A DNA stretch of 64,000 nt from an uncultured Erythrobacter sp. (lineage in GTDB: Bacteria > Pseudomonadota > Alphaproteobacteria > Sphingomonadales > Sphingomonadaceae): contig CANKYZ010000002.1 in NCBI GenBank assembly GCA_947488325.1, positions 434,001 through 498,000 of the forward strand. Reading direction: 5' to 3'. Positions 34,860 through 43,627 of the stretch are shown here, one piece after another (positions within the stretch are counted from its first letter, which is position 1; each line of letters opens with the position of its first letter). The notes beneath the pieces were generated by a model. It made no database searches. It was not told the origin of the DNA and saw only the letters and a list, made by a program, of their open reading frames with translations. The position numbers and the translations under genes are program-made.

Positions 34860-34985
34860 TTTTGATGCGCCCTCAAACTCCGGGGGCGGCCCATCCGGGT
34901 CGCTTGGCTCAGGCGCCATAGAGCGCGGCGGCAAATCGGCGTTGCAACACCTGCTGTGTAGGGGGCGCTAGTCAAACAAAAAACG

Positions 34986-35021
34986 GACCCGTCTGCTTAT
35001 CTGAGCAGGCGGGTCTTTTTT
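34986..35021 (+). terminator. Intrinsic terminator after rpsA
   Basis: A 12-bp stem with one wobble, GACCCGTCTGCT / AGCAGGCGGGTC, is followed by TTTTTTCTT. It lies before gloB and closes the rpsA transcript. Confidence 0.92.
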
Positions 35022-35050
35022 CTTACCGCTAACGTGGTAGAATACCCTCC

Positions 35051-35806
35051 ATGCTTACAGTTCATCAATTCCCGTGCCTGTCCGACAATTACGGATTCCT
35101 GCTCCACAATTCTGTGACGGATGAAACCGCCGCGATCGATACGCCTGATGCGAAGGAGTATCTTCGTCAGGCAGAGTCGAAGGGTTGGAGGATCACCCAT
35201 ATCTGGAACACCCATTGGCATCCTGATCATGCTGGCGGGAACGTAGAAATCGTAGCGGCTACCGGCGCGCGAGTGCTGGCGCCTAAAGAAGTAGAGAAGC
35301 TCTCCCCCATCGACCGCGTGGTCAACCATGGTGATACAGTGAACCTTGGTGAACACGGAGCTGATGTGATCGACGTTTCGGGCCACACAAACGGCCACAT
35401 CGCCTTTCATGTGGTCGAAGAGGGCATAGCTTTTGTCGGCGATAGCGTCTTTGCGCTTGGCTGCGGACGTATGTTCGAAGGGGAGCCTGAACAGTTCTGG
35501 CGCAGCTTGGAACGGATCAAACGCCTGTCGACCGCAACGGTGCTTTATTGCGCGCATGAATACACTCAGGCGAATGCGAAATTTGCCCTCCATGCCGATC
35601 CAGACAACATTGCGCTGCAAGAATATGTTGCCGAAATCGACGCAAAGCGCGCTCGCGGCGAATGGACTGTACCCACCGTGTTGAAACGCGAATTGGAAAC
35701 CAACCCATTCCTTCGCACCGATGATCCGGCAATCGTGGCAAAATGGGGCGGTAGCGCCCCTCACGAGACGTTTGCAGCGTTGCGGGCAGCCAAGGACAAC
35801 TTCTAA
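35051..35806 (+). CDS. gloB: Hydroxyacylglutathione hydrolase (glyoxalase II)
   Basis: The 251-residue metallo-beta-lactamase-fold enzyme hydrolyses S-lactoylglutathione. The metal motif THWHPDH is at residues 54-60 (His55, His57, Asp59, His60), further ligands are in SGHTNGHIAF (near 111-117), GDSVFALGCGRMFEG (near 135) and the C-terminal CAHEYT (near 170). The C-terminal helical glutathione domain ends NPFLRTDDPAI. Length and motifs are those of GloB. It is followed after 4 bases by a quinone-oxidoreductase gene; both could act in electrophile detoxification. Confidence 0.95.
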   Translation: MLTVHQFPCLSDNYGFLLHNSVTDETAAIDTPDAKEYLRQAESKGWRITHIWNTHWHPDHAGGNVEIVAATGARVLAPKEVEKLSPIDRVVNHGDTVNLGEHGADVIDVSGHTNGHIAFHVVEEGIAFVGDSVFALGCGRMFEGEPEQFWRSLERIKRLSTATVLYCAHEYTQANAKFALHADPDNIALQEYVAEIDAKRARGEWTVPTVLKRELETNPFLRTDDPAIVAKWGGSAPHETFAALRAAKDNF

Positions 35807-35810
35807 CGCC

Positions 35811-36803
35811 ATGCGGCCCAAGATGCGGGTTTTGCGCGTAGAGAAGCTGTCTGACGACCTCTCAGGCACGACACTGTCAGATACCCCTGAACCTGAGCGC
35901 AAGCCGGGCGAGGTGCTGGTGCGTGTGTACGCGGCTTCGCTCAACTTCCCCGATCTGTTGATGACGCGCGGAGATTACCAGTTCAAACCGAAAACTCCCT
36001 TCATCAGCGGCCTTGAATGCGCCGGCGAAGTGATTGAGGCCGATCCGGATAGCGATTTTGCGCCGGGCGACCGGGTCATGGGCGGCAACAAGACCGGCGC
36101 TTTTGCAGAGGTTGCGAGTGTCCCTGAGCGCGGGCTATCGCGCATTCCATTTGGGTTAGACTTTCCAAAAGCGGCGGCGATGGGCGCGGCCTATTCCACC
36201 GCCTATACTGGCTTGGTCGAATTGTGCGGGTTGAAGCAGGGTCAATGGGTGCTCATTCACGGCGCGAGCGGCGGTGTGGGCCTAGCGGCTTGTGATCTGG
36301 CGAAGGCCCTGGGCGCGCGGGTGATTGCAGCCACCGGCATAGAAGCCAAGCGTACGGCGATCCAAGAGAGTGCCCAGCCCGAAGCCGTAGTCCTCTCTAA
36401 TGGGCGATTCCGCGAAACCGTGTCCAAGATCACCAATGGCCAATTGTGTAACATCGTTTTCGATCCGGTAGGCGGTGACGTGTTTGACGAATCAACCCGC
36501 TGCGTCGCTTTTGGTGGGAAATTGGTCGTGGTGGGTTTCACCAGCGGACGAATTGCCGACATTGCGACCAATATTCCGCTGATCAAGGGGTTCTCAATCG
36601 TTGGTCTTCGCGCAGGCGAATATGCGCGGCGTTTTCCTGAGAGGGGAACGGCGATCAATACCGCAATCGCAAGGTTGGCCGAGGAAGGCCGGATCAGTCC
36701 AGCGATAGATCGCACGTTGCCTTTATCGCAGTGGCGCGAAGGTTTTGAGGCGATGGCGAACCGCGAATTGATTGGTAAAGTGGTATTTAAGCCTGGCGCT
36801 TAA
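35811..36803 (+). CDS. NADPH:quinone oxidoreductase-like (MDR superfamily)
   Basis: A 330-residue zinc-free medium-chain dehydrogenase/reductase. It shows the N-terminal catalytic half with NFPDLLMTRGDYQ and FISGLECAGEV, and the Rossmann NADPH motif GASGGVG near residues 150-156. The C-terminal half is typical of the QOR family. No structural or catalytic zinc Cys cluster is present. Probable role: reduction of quinones or enones. It is downstream of gloB. ATG 35811 was chosen; upstream in-frame codons would overlap gloB. Confidence 0.88.
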   Translation: MRPKMRVLRVEKLSDDLSGTTLSDTPEPERKPGEVLVRVYAASLNFPDLLMTRGDYQFKPKTPFISGLECAGEVIEADPDSDFAPGDRVMGGNKTGAFAEVASVPERGLSRIPFGLDFPKAAAMGAAYSTAYTGLVELCGLKQGQWVLIHGASGGVGLAACDLAKALGARVIAATGIEAKRTAIQESAQPEAVVLSNGRFRETVSKITNGQLCNIVFDPVGGDVFDESTRCVAFGGKLVVVGFTSGRIADIATNIPLIKGFSIVGLRAGEYARRFPERGTAINTAIARLAEEGRISPAIDRTLPLSQWREGFEAMANRELIGKVVFKPGA

Positions 36804-36815
36804 CCACCTGAACTG

Positions 36816-36840
36816 AAAAAGGCGGCCCAATCAGACCGCC
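36816..36840 (-). terminator. Intrinsic terminator of the F0 operon
   Basis: On the minus strand GGCGG (36836-36840) pairs with CCGCC (36821-36825) around a 10-base loop, followed by TTTTTC. It lies about 36 bases after the atpF stop. On the plus strand the same stem is followed by CTTCC only, so the main orientation is minus. Confidence 0.75.
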
Positions 36841-36875
36841 CTTCCCCAACTTACACATCCGAAAACTCGCGAACT

Positions 36876-37391
36876 TTAGAGCGAGGCAATCGCCTCGTCA
36901 GCCAGCGCCTTGTCCGCAGTGCCATCGTGACGTTCTGCGATCAGGCTGCGCGAGGCAGCTGCGGCAGCGTTAACGGCGCTCGCACGCACACTATCAATAG
37001 CTTCGCGTTCAGCAGCGGCGATCTTGTCTTCAGCCATGCGTTTGCGGCGCGCGACCATTGCTTCGCTATCCGCTTCGGCTTTGGTTACGATGGCATCAGC
37101 TTCACGCGCGGCGCCTTCCATCATCGCTTCTGCGTCTTTTTCAGCGCCCGCAATCTTGGCAGCATATTCGCCACGAAGTGCCTCAGCTTCAGCGCGTAGC
37201 GCTTTGGCTTCGTCAAGCTGTTGCTTGATTTCGGCAATCTTGTTGTCGAGCCCGCCAGTGATCATGTTGGGAACCCTCTTCCAAAGGAGTACAGCGATCA
37301 GCACTAGCATCGCAATCGAAACCCATTGATAGGAATCGAGGCCAAATGCAGACGGCCCGTCGGCAATTGTGAGGGTGATAAGATCAACCAT
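36876..37391 (-). CDS. atpF: F0F1 ATP synthase subunit b
   Basis: A 171-residue stator protein: one N-terminal membrane helix (about 22-40) and a long Ala/Glu/Lys-rich coiled-coil to the end. It overlaps the b' gene by 8 bases. Having both b and b' is typical for alphaproteobacteria and photosynthetic lineages, where they form a heterodimeric stalk. The operon end is marked by a terminator. Confidence 0.93.
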   Translation of the reverse strand: MVDLITLTIADGPSAFGLDSYQWVSIAMLVLIAVLLWKRVPNMITGGLDNKIAEIKQQLDEAKALRAEAEALRGEYAAKIAGAEKDAEAMMEGAAREADAIVTKAEADSEAMVARRKRMAEDKIAAAEREAIDSVRASAVNAAAAASRSLIAERHDGTADKALADEAIASL

Positions 37392-37878
37392 TGGCGAGCG
37401 CTTTCTTCACAGCAGACCGTGCGGCCCGCTTATCGACTTTAGCACCGGCTAGCCGGGCAACGATATCTTGAGTGGCTTCTGCAGCGACATCTTCGACCTC
37501 AGCCATCGCGGCGCTGCGCGCTTCATCAATCGCAGTTGCCGCTTTGCTGAGTTTTGTGTCGAGACGCTTTTGCGCGGCGGCCAGCTTCTTTGCCGAAGTG
37601 GCTGCCGCCTTTGCCTTGGCATTCGCAATAAGCGCCTGTGCATTCGCACGGTTCTCATTTTCACGCTCACGCCAGGTTTCTTCCTGAGCATCAGCATCAT
37701 CACGAGCACCCTGCGCAGCGGCAAGGTCGTCAGCGATCTGCTTATCACGCAGCGCCACAGTCCCCATCACTTTGGGAACCATGCCGCGTCCGATGACGAC
37801 AAAGGTTATGCCGAAAAACACCAACAACCAGAATATCTGGCTGGAGAAGGTTTCGAGTAGCTGATCTATCTGAGGCAT
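37384..37878 (-). CDS. atpG: F0F1 ATP synthase subunit b'
   Basis: A 164-residue protein starting MPQIDQLLETFSSQIFWLLVFFG, one membrane helix (about 14-32) with the family GRGMVPKV segment after it, then a charged coiled-coil. It pairs with b in the peripheral stalk. Separated from atpE by 90 bases that contain a strong hairpin. Confidence 0.93.
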   Translation of the reverse strand: MPQIDQLLETFSSQIFWLLVFFGITFVVIGRGMVPKVMGTVALRDKQIADDLAAAQGARDDADAQEETWRERENENRANAQALIANAKAKAAATSAKKLAAAQKRLDTKLSKAATAIDEARSAAMAEVEDVAAEATQDIVARLAGAKVDKRAARSAVKKALANG

Positions 37879-37912
37879 ATTTGCTGGCCCGAGCGTTCAA
37901 TAAATAGAGGGT

Positions 37913-37951
37913 GTGTTAGGCCGGTTTGCCTAGTCGCAAACCAGCCTACAC
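37913..37951 (-). promoter_or_regulatory. Intercistronic hairpin after atpE
   Basis: The arms 37913-37929 (GTGTTAGGCCGGTTTGC) and 37936-37951 pair over about 15 positions with one bulge and one mismatch, loop of six bases. It lies 18 bases past the atpE stop codon on the transcript, has no U-run, and so probably protects the upstream atpE mRNA or slows downstream b'/b expression, matching the high c:b ratio of the enzyme. This role is inferred. Confidence 0.65.
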
Positions 37952-37968
37952 AATTCAAAACGTCGAAA

Positions 37969-38196
37969 TTAAGCGACGAAGATCAGAATCATGGCAACAA
38001 CAAACGCCAGCAGGCCGAGAAGCTCAGCTGCGGCGAAGCCGATGAAAAGACGGCCCTGTTGACCATCAGCCGCGCCAGGATTGCGCAGCGCGCTTTCGAG
38101 GAACGAACCAAAGACGTTACCAACACCGATGGCGGCCATACCGGCACCGATTGCTGCGAGGCCTGCGCCGATGAGCTTGGCTGCTTCTGCTTCCAT
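37969..38196 (-). CDS. atpE: F0F1 ATP synthase subunit c
   Basis: A 75-residue two-helix hairpin. The Gly/Ala-rich first helix (GAGLAAIGAGMAAIGVG) and the loop RNPGAADGQQ are typical; the ion-carrying carboxylate is Glu58 in FAAAELLGLL of helix 2. The surrounding residues point to a proton rather than sodium enzyme. It precedes the hairpin and the b' and b genes. Confidence 0.97.
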   Translation of the reverse strand: MEAEAAKLIGAGLAAIGAGMAAIGVGNVFGSFLESALRNPGAADGQQGRLFIGFAAAELLGLLAFVVAMILIFVA

Positions 38197-38246
38197 TGTA
38201 AAAACTCCTTAAAAATCAATTCTGTTGGAAAGGGAAATTGTGAAAC

Positions 38247-39035
38247 TTAATGAAGATGTTCAGCGTCGTTGATGTAGAGCGACGTGAGCAATGCAAAGAC
38301 ATAGGCCTGAATACCCGCGACCAGAATTTCGAGAGCGCTAATGCCAATCATCAGCGCAAAACTGGGAACGGCCACAATCAGGCTGGTGCCGATGCCGTAA
38401 TTGAACCCATCAATCACAAAGCTCGACAGAACTTTGAGCAGAACGTGACCTGCCATCATCGCTACGAATAGTCGCAATGCGAGGCTGAACGGTCGGATCA
38501 TGAATGAGAACAGTTCAATCAGGAAAATTGCCGGAATCATGAGCAATGGCGTTCCATGCGGCACGAACAGCGTGAAAAATTTGATGCCGTGCTTCGCGAA
38601 ACCCACAATCAGGACGATCGAGAAACTGATCACGGCAAGAACACCAGTTACTGTAAAGTGGCTGGTGAATGTGAAAGCGTGGAAACCGGGGATAATGCCG
38701 ACTGGCATAAGGCCGAGCAGGTTCGCAAACAGGATGAACATGAACAGGCTAAAGACATAGGGCACATATTTGCGCCCTTCCTTGCCAATATTCGCCTCCA
38801 GCATGTCGTCGATAAAGCCAGTGAAAGTTTCCACAGCCATCTGCCAACGGCCCGGCACAAGCTCACGCTTCATGCCGCCATATACAAACGCCCAAAGCAA
38901 GACGACCGTAATGGCCATCCACAATGCGGAATTGGTGAACGCGATGTTGAATCCAGCAATATCCCAGCTCGAACCGAACAAGGGTTCAATCTGGAATTGC
39001 TTCATCGGATCGACTTTGCCTTCGTCGGCTGCCAC
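38247..39035 (-). CDS. atpB: F0F1 ATP synthase subunit a
   Basis: The 262-residue membrane subunit has about six helices. The essential Arg of the proton path is in LALRLFVAMMAGHVLL; the C-terminal GIQAYVFALLTSLYINDAEH motif is the conserved end. The start is a GTG at 39035 (MAADEGKVDPMKQFQ-like); an ATG ten codons later is less consistent with the family. Confidence 0.96.
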   Translation of the reverse strand: MAADEGKVDPMKQFQIEPLFGSSWDIAGFNIAFTNSALWMAITVVLLWAFVYGGMKRELVPGRWQMAVETFTGFIDDMLEANIGKEGRKYVPYVFSLFMFILFANLLGLMPVGIIPGFHAFTFTSHFTVTGVLAVISFSIVLIVGFAKHGIKFFTLFVPHGTPLLMIPAIFLIELFSFMIRPFSLALRLFVAMMAGHVLLKVLSSFVIDGFNYGIGTSLIVAVPSFALMIGISALEILVAGIQAYVFALLTSLYINDAEHLH

Positions 39036-39083
39036 GATCTCTTTATCCCTAAAACCTGTAAAAACGCGCCCTGAATTTGGACC

Positions 39084-39410
39084 TTATGATGGGTCCTCAG
39101 GGCGAGTGTTTGCGCCGCGAATAATGTTCCTGAAGGCAAGCCCTATTCCTAAGAACAGACCAACCAACAGACCCCAAGGCAAAGTCCCGACAAGCGCATC
39201 AAACGCCCAGCCAATGACTGTGCCACCAAGAATTCCACCAAGCAGATCCGCTAGCACTCGGTTGCCGCTGCGATAATTCGCATCGGCCCCTTGCACCGTT
39301 GGCCGGTTACGCTGTTCTTCGCGCTCGCGTGCGGCTTTTAACCGCGCCTCGAGCGCGTCAATCCGCGCATCCTCAGCGATGGGTTCTCCGGCAGGTTTCT
39401 CGTCGCTCAT
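39084..39410 (-). CDS. atpI: AtpI/AtpZ-type ATP synthase accessory protein
   Basis: A 108-residue protein with a charged N-terminal coiled segment (DARIDALEARLKAARERE) and two helices (ADLLGGILGGTVIGWAFDALVG and LLVGLFLGIGLAFRNI, given in parts), as in alphaproteobacterial AtpI. It assists c-ring assembly and magnesium handling in other bacteria. It is first in the F0 operon, 48 bases before atpB. Confidence 0.88.
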   Translation of the reverse strand: MSDEKPAGEPIAEDARIDALEARLKAAREREEQRNRPTVQGADANYRSGNRVLADLLGGILGGTVIGWAFDALVGTLPWGLLVGLFLGIGLAFRNIIRGANTRPEDPS

Positions 39411-39524
39411 GCATGCTTCCTTTTAAGGGATGCGAGGCACTCAGCATAAAGGTGCCCGCCGAGGGCGCCTGCCCCCTAGAAGAGGGCAAAACTCGAGTCA
39501 ATGGTAGGAGGTCGACGATTTACC

Positions 39525-39920
39525 TTAAGGGCAGATGCCAAGCCGCTCTGGCGGGGCAGCGGTGCGGGTTTGCCAAGAGCCATCAGGCGCCTGATACTTC
39601 TCCCCCGCAGAAGTGCGCGCGATGGCCTGACAGCCCGCGGTTGTCGCATATTGTTCCAATGTTGCGCCGTTTTCCTGCGCTTTTGCAGCGTAAACTGCGC
39701 GGCGGCGAATGTTGATATCATTAACCAATGTTTGCAGTTGCGGAGTCGTCGCGCCGACAATGCCGATATAGCCATCGGTTTGCTCGCCAATCGAACCGTT
39801 AGCGCGCGCCGCTGCATAAGCGGGATCGCGCTGCGCCTGTGCCGGCGCAATTACGCCGGTAAGTGCGACAAATCCTGCGGCAGCTGTAATCAGCGTATTG
39901 CGGATCATGGTCATTTTCAT
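39525..39920 (-). CDS. ydbL: YdbL-like periplasmic protein (DUF1318)
   Basis: A 131-residue exported protein. The start at 39920 with GAGGAACG gives a clean signal peptide (TAAAGFVALTGVIAPAQA); a longer in-frame start was rejected. The mature part has the DUF1318 features YAAARANGSIGEQTDGYIGIV and VNDINIRRRAVYAAKA, cited here in part, and a single Cys. In E. coli YdbL is a periplasmic partner of the YdbH-YnbE bridge that moves phospholipid to the outer membrane. Third gene of the trio. Confidence 0.85.
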   Translation of the reverse strand: MKMTMIRNTLITAAAGFVALTGVIAPAQAQRDPAYAAARANGSIGEQTDGYIGIVGATTPQLQTLVNDINIRRRAVYAAKAQENGATLEQYATTAGCQAIARTSAGEKYQAPDGSWQTRTAAPPERLGICP

Positions 39921-39957
39921 CGTTCCTCTGGCCAAATTTGGCCGCCTGATGCGAATA

Positions 39958-40158
39958 TCAAAATATATCCGCGTTCTCGTCAATAGTATTGCTGGCGTCC
40001 TCTGCCAGCCGGTAAAGCACTTCAGCCCGAATATTAATGTCGAGCTGGATCACAATTGGTTCTTCGGGGGCATTAACATTGATACACCCAGAAAGAGCCA
40101 ACGCTCCAAGAGCAGCACTCAGTCCCAAAATCACTCTCTTCGCCAAGTCTTTATCCAT
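39958..40158 (-). CDS. ynbE: YnbE-like outer-membrane lipoprotein
   Basis: A 66-residue protein starting MDKDLAKRVILGLSAAL with lipobox LSGC (Cys24) and the conserved mature part INVNAPEEPIVIQLDINI. The ATG at 40158 was chosen because the alternative at 40230, which overlaps the ydbH stop, would place 24 residues before the signal. YnbE stacks as beta-strands onto YdbH to reach the outer membrane in E. coli. Confidence 0.85.
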   Translation of the reverse strand: MDKDLAKRVILGLSAALGALALSGCINVNAPEEPIVIQLDINIRAEVLYRLAEDASNTIDENADIF

Positions 40159-40226
40159 TCTTTGCCCCGGACCGTCTTCGTGCGCATTCGTGGCGCCGGC
40201 ATTAAGTCGGGTCAATTTCAGCTCTC

Positions 40227-43200
40227 TCATGGCAGATCTTCGCTTTCTGGAGGTTGAACGGCCGGTTCATTGCGCCGCTGCGCATCGTCCGTTTCATGGC
40301 TGTTTTCTGGAGTGGGTGGAAAGTCTGGTTCCGGTTGTTGGAAAGGCGCTCTGGGCAAAATTTGCCCATCTTCAATCGTGAGCAAACCCTGATCTATCGG
40401 ATCACCAAATGCAGATGGATCAAACAATCCGCGCGCAATGGTTGAAAGCAGGAAGAAATTTTCCGACCGGACATTGATGTTAAATCGAATTGGAATTTCG
40501 GCGATTTTCCGGGTGACAAAATTCTTACTGGCCCCTTCGCCTTGGCGAATTCCATCAATGTTAAATCTGGTGATGATCTCGCCAGCCAGATTACCGTTCA
40601 GCTCAACGCTCATCTGGCTGTAATCAATCGACCGGAGCGTTTGGAAGACGTAATTGCTCATCGCTCCCAAGTCTTCGTAGGTTAGCTCTCCAATATAAGA
40701 GACATTGCCGCCAGGCGGCCGTGACACCAGGTATCCGCCCTTGATCGAACCGTTGCCGAGCGCATCGAAGCTCACTGGCAAAGTGCCGTCAAATATCCCG
40801 CTAACACCTAAATTTGTAAGCTCCGCCTGAGCCACAAAGGCCGCGGCATCCAACCCGACAAGTTCGATGACATAGTTCTGTCCGTCCCTGCCGCCATTGG
40901 CGATCGTTGTCGGCTGAACGACCATCTCGCCGCCCATTAACGGCCAACGCCCATCTTCCAACCTGACGGTTTCACTGTCGATCAGAGTATAGACGATGCG
41001 CCCGTTCAGCGTCTCAATCCCAGTATTGATCGAAGCGATTTCGACAACTTGAGAAGGCGCGGTCGTGACATTGATCAGATCGGTAAAGACGATTTCGCCT
41101 TTAACCCCGCGAACTGGTCCAAACACAGTGGCGAAATCGAAATTATCGGTGCTGAACGTGCCGGAGCTGGTGACGTCGTCTTCGCTCCAGTCGAATCGGC
41201 CTGAGCCTTGCACGGTCCCTTCAGCGAGCGCGATCGTGCCCTTTGCCAGATAGGTCAGATCAGCAGGCTGGAGTGCGTCGCCAAAGTTTAGCGATGGGAT
41301 GTCGATATCTGCCCCCCCTACTCCGCTCGACAAATCATGGCCTATGGACAAATTGGAAATGAGGACACCTGAGGCCGCATGGCGCAATCCTGCATCAACC
41401 TGGATTCGATTATCTTCAAGCGTCAGGCTCGCCGCTTGCGCAGAGAGCGGTTCAAAGCGTGGCTTCGGGTCAATTTCAGGATCAGGGCGATCTGTAAGAA
41501 TGAAGGCAGAATCGCTAAGGCGAAGCACGCTGTCTTCGAAGGACCAGTTGCCGTTCAAATCAGTAAGGTTGAGCGGTATAATATCCATCGTCACCGCGCT
41601 CTCCGCGAAAGTGCCTCCGATTGTTTCCCCAATACCGCCTTGAAAATCACCGATTGAAAGGCGCAACGCGCTTTCTGGTTGCCCAATAACCGCTTCCACC
41701 CCTTCAAGCTCAAACGGCCCCGGGTAGCTCAACACTGCACGATCCGCTGCGATTGACGCAGGTGTCCCTGACAAAGCGCCTATCAACTCCAGGTCTCTAG
41801 TGGCGAACGACAGGTTGAATGCATCATCGTAACGCACCATTGCCCCGCCATTTGCCGGACAAAGCGCGAATTTCCGACCTTGCAAAGTGAGTTCGGAATA
41901 GGTCAGCCCTGTCAGACTTAACTCAGTACAGCGTTGGCCAACCGCAAGGCCCGATGCACTTGACCAAGTCCCTTCTATGGGGAGCGCAAGCCCGCGAACC
42001 GATCCGCCAGGAATGACACCTTCGGCCTGCAAACGACCGTTGAAACTTACCCGGCCGCGTTGATCCTGTCGCACTTCCATCCGCGGAATTGCCATAGAAT
42101 CGGCTCCTTGCCGATATTCTGCCATGGTCAGTCGCAGCGCGAGATCGCCGCTACCGACCTGCTCCATTCGGCCATTGATCCGTGGAATATCAGGTCCACC
42201 GGTCAGAATATTGCCGGAAAGGCGTTGAGCACCCGCTTGATCGCCATCGGAGCTTGAGTAGCTGAGACGCGAAAGAGCCAGCACCGTTTCACCGCTAGCA
42301 CTGCGCAGCCGCGCTTCGGGTATGATGAGGCTATTGGTGCCTTCGTTCATTCTCAATGTGAGATCGCCCGCCAGCCGACCGCCCTTTAAAGCGCGAGAAA
42401 GCCCCTCTTCAAATTTGCCCAGCAGTGATTCAAGCAACGTTCCGCTGACAGCCGCGCGAGCATCTGACAACGCCCCACCCTGACCAAGTTTTATCGCTGC
42501 ATCTTCTCCGTCGAACCGCGCAGACCAATCAACCCGCTCAAACCCATTAGAAGCGCGCAAATCCCCGTCGAGTGACAGTTTCGCGAGCTCTACATTGGGC
42601 CCAGCAATTCCAATGCCAAGCAGTTCATGCTGCAAAGTCAGGCCGCCCGCGTCATCTTCAGAATCGCCCGTTAAGCCATAAGTGAAATCGGAATTGGCCG
42701 TCAGCTCTGCCAAAGAAAGGCCGGCATAGAGAACTTCTTCAGATTCTATGTTGATCGAGCCATCGAGAGAGCTGAAATCTTGTGTGAGGGTGAATCGAAC
42801 CTGGGTATCGGCAGACTTTATATTGCCATCAGCGCAATCGACCCCGTTCAGCCTGACAGGGCCTTCAAAACTGGGTTGACCTCCAGATGTGGTCAGATCG
42901 CCATAAAGGGTCGCCGTGTTGACCGAACAGTCCTGCACGCCCAGTTTTGATCCCGTCGCGGCAAGTATGCCTTCGAAATCATCATTAAGGGAACCTTCCC
43001 CCTCCAGCTTGATACCGATCATGCCGTAATCGCTATCAATCTGCGCGCGGCCATCGATGATAGTGACATCGAATTCTGGCAAGGCGGCAGGTTCATCGCT
43101 CTCGGCTAACAGTAAGGGATCAAGTGCGCCTAAGCTGAAAGTACCATCGCGAAACGTGCCGTACAGGCGCGGCTTGGTCAATTCGATCCGCGCAATCTCA

Positions 43201-43544
43201 GGAACGCCAAGAGTGTAGGCGATATCAACGACGACTTTTTCCACAGTGAGATCAGGCGCCGCAGGATCGCCGATTACCAGATTGCGCAGCACCTGCTGCT
43301 GGGGACCGATCGATTCAATTTCGTACTCAGCCTCTATTCCATTCGCAGTGGTTTGTTCGTCGATCAAATTGCCCGCAATTTGTTCGCGGGTCAGCCAAAT
43401 GACTGCAAATCCGACCAGAATAATGATCAGCAAAGCAAGGCTGATGCGCCAGCGCCATTTGATCGGCCACATTCCGCGCATGGCATCATCAGCAGAAGCC
43501 GGCTGCTCAAGATGCGTTTCGCTGTAAGGTTCGGCCTCTGCCAT
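40227..43544 (-). CDS. ydbH: YdbH-like AsmA-superfamily phospholipid bridge protein
   Basis: A 1105-residue protein anchored by one N-terminal helix (about residues 33-52, LALLIIILVGFAVIWL) with the rest in the periplasm as repeated beta-rich segments. The C-terminal part (GIFDGTLPVSFDALGNGSIK, VELNGNLAGEIITRFNIDG) is the YdbH/PF11739 domain. In E. coli YdbH, TamB and YhdP together move phospholipid to the outer membrane. The start at 43544 (MAEAEPYSE) avoids overlap with radC upstream. The C-terminus ends with a Pro/Asp/Glu-rich tail. It is immediately followed by ynbE and ydbL. Confidence 0.87.
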   Translation of the reverse strand: MAEAEPYSETHLEQPASADDAMRGMWPIKWRWRISLALLIIILVGFAVIWLTREQIAGNLIDEQTTANGIEAEYEIESIGPQQQVLRNLVIGDPAAPDLTVEKVVVDIAYTLGVPEIARIELTKPRLYGTFRDGTFSLGALDPLLLAESDEPAALPEFDVTIIDGRAQIDSDYGMIGIKLEGEGSLNDDFEGILAATGSKLGVQDCSVNTATLYGDLTTSGGQPSFEGPVRLNGVDCADGNIKSADTQVRFTLTQDFSSLDGSINIESEEVLYAGLSLAELTANSDFTYGLTGDSEDDAGGLTLQHELLGIGIAGPNVELAKLSLDGDLRASNGFERVDWSARFDGEDAAIKLGQGGALSDARAAVSGTLLESLLGKFEEGLSRALKGGRLAGDLTLRMNEGTNSLIIPEARLRSASGETVLALSRLSYSSSDGDQAGAQRLSGNILTGGPDIPRINGRMEQVGSGDLALRLTMAEYRQGADSMAIPRMEVRQDQRGRVSFNGRLQAEGVIPGGSVRGLALPIEGTWSSASGLAVGQRCTELSLTGLTYSELTLQGRKFALCPANGGAMVRYDDAFNLSFATRDLELIGALSGTPASIAADRAVLSYPGPFELEGVEAVIGQPESALRLSIGDFQGGIGETIGGTFAESAVTMDIIPLNLTDLNGNWSFEDSVLRLSDSAFILTDRPDPEIDPKPRFEPLSAQAASLTLEDNRIQVDAGLRHAASGVLISNLSIGHDLSSGVGGADIDIPSLNFGDALQPADLTYLAKGTIALAEGTVQGSGRFDWSEDDVTSSGTFSTDNFDFATVFGPVRGVKGEIVFTDLINVTTAPSQVVEIASINTGIETLNGRIVYTLIDSETVRLEDGRWPLMGGEMVVQPTTIANGGRDGQNYVIELVGLDAAAFVAQAELTNLGVSGIFDGTLPVSFDALGNGSIKGGYLVSRPPGGNVSYIGELTYEDLGAMSNYVFQTLRSIDYSQMSVELNGNLAGEIITRFNIDGIRQGEGASKNFVTRKIAEIPIRFNINVRSENFFLLSTIARGLFDPSAFGDPIDQGLLTIEDGQILPRAPFQQPEPDFPPTPENSHETDDAQRRNEPAVQPPESEDLP

Positions 43545-43627
43545 TATTCTCTTCACTTGCGCGGATCGTCTGCCAAAGGCAATTAGGTCTTTTCGAAGTC
43601 CCCGGCAAAATTTGGGACGCAAAATCA

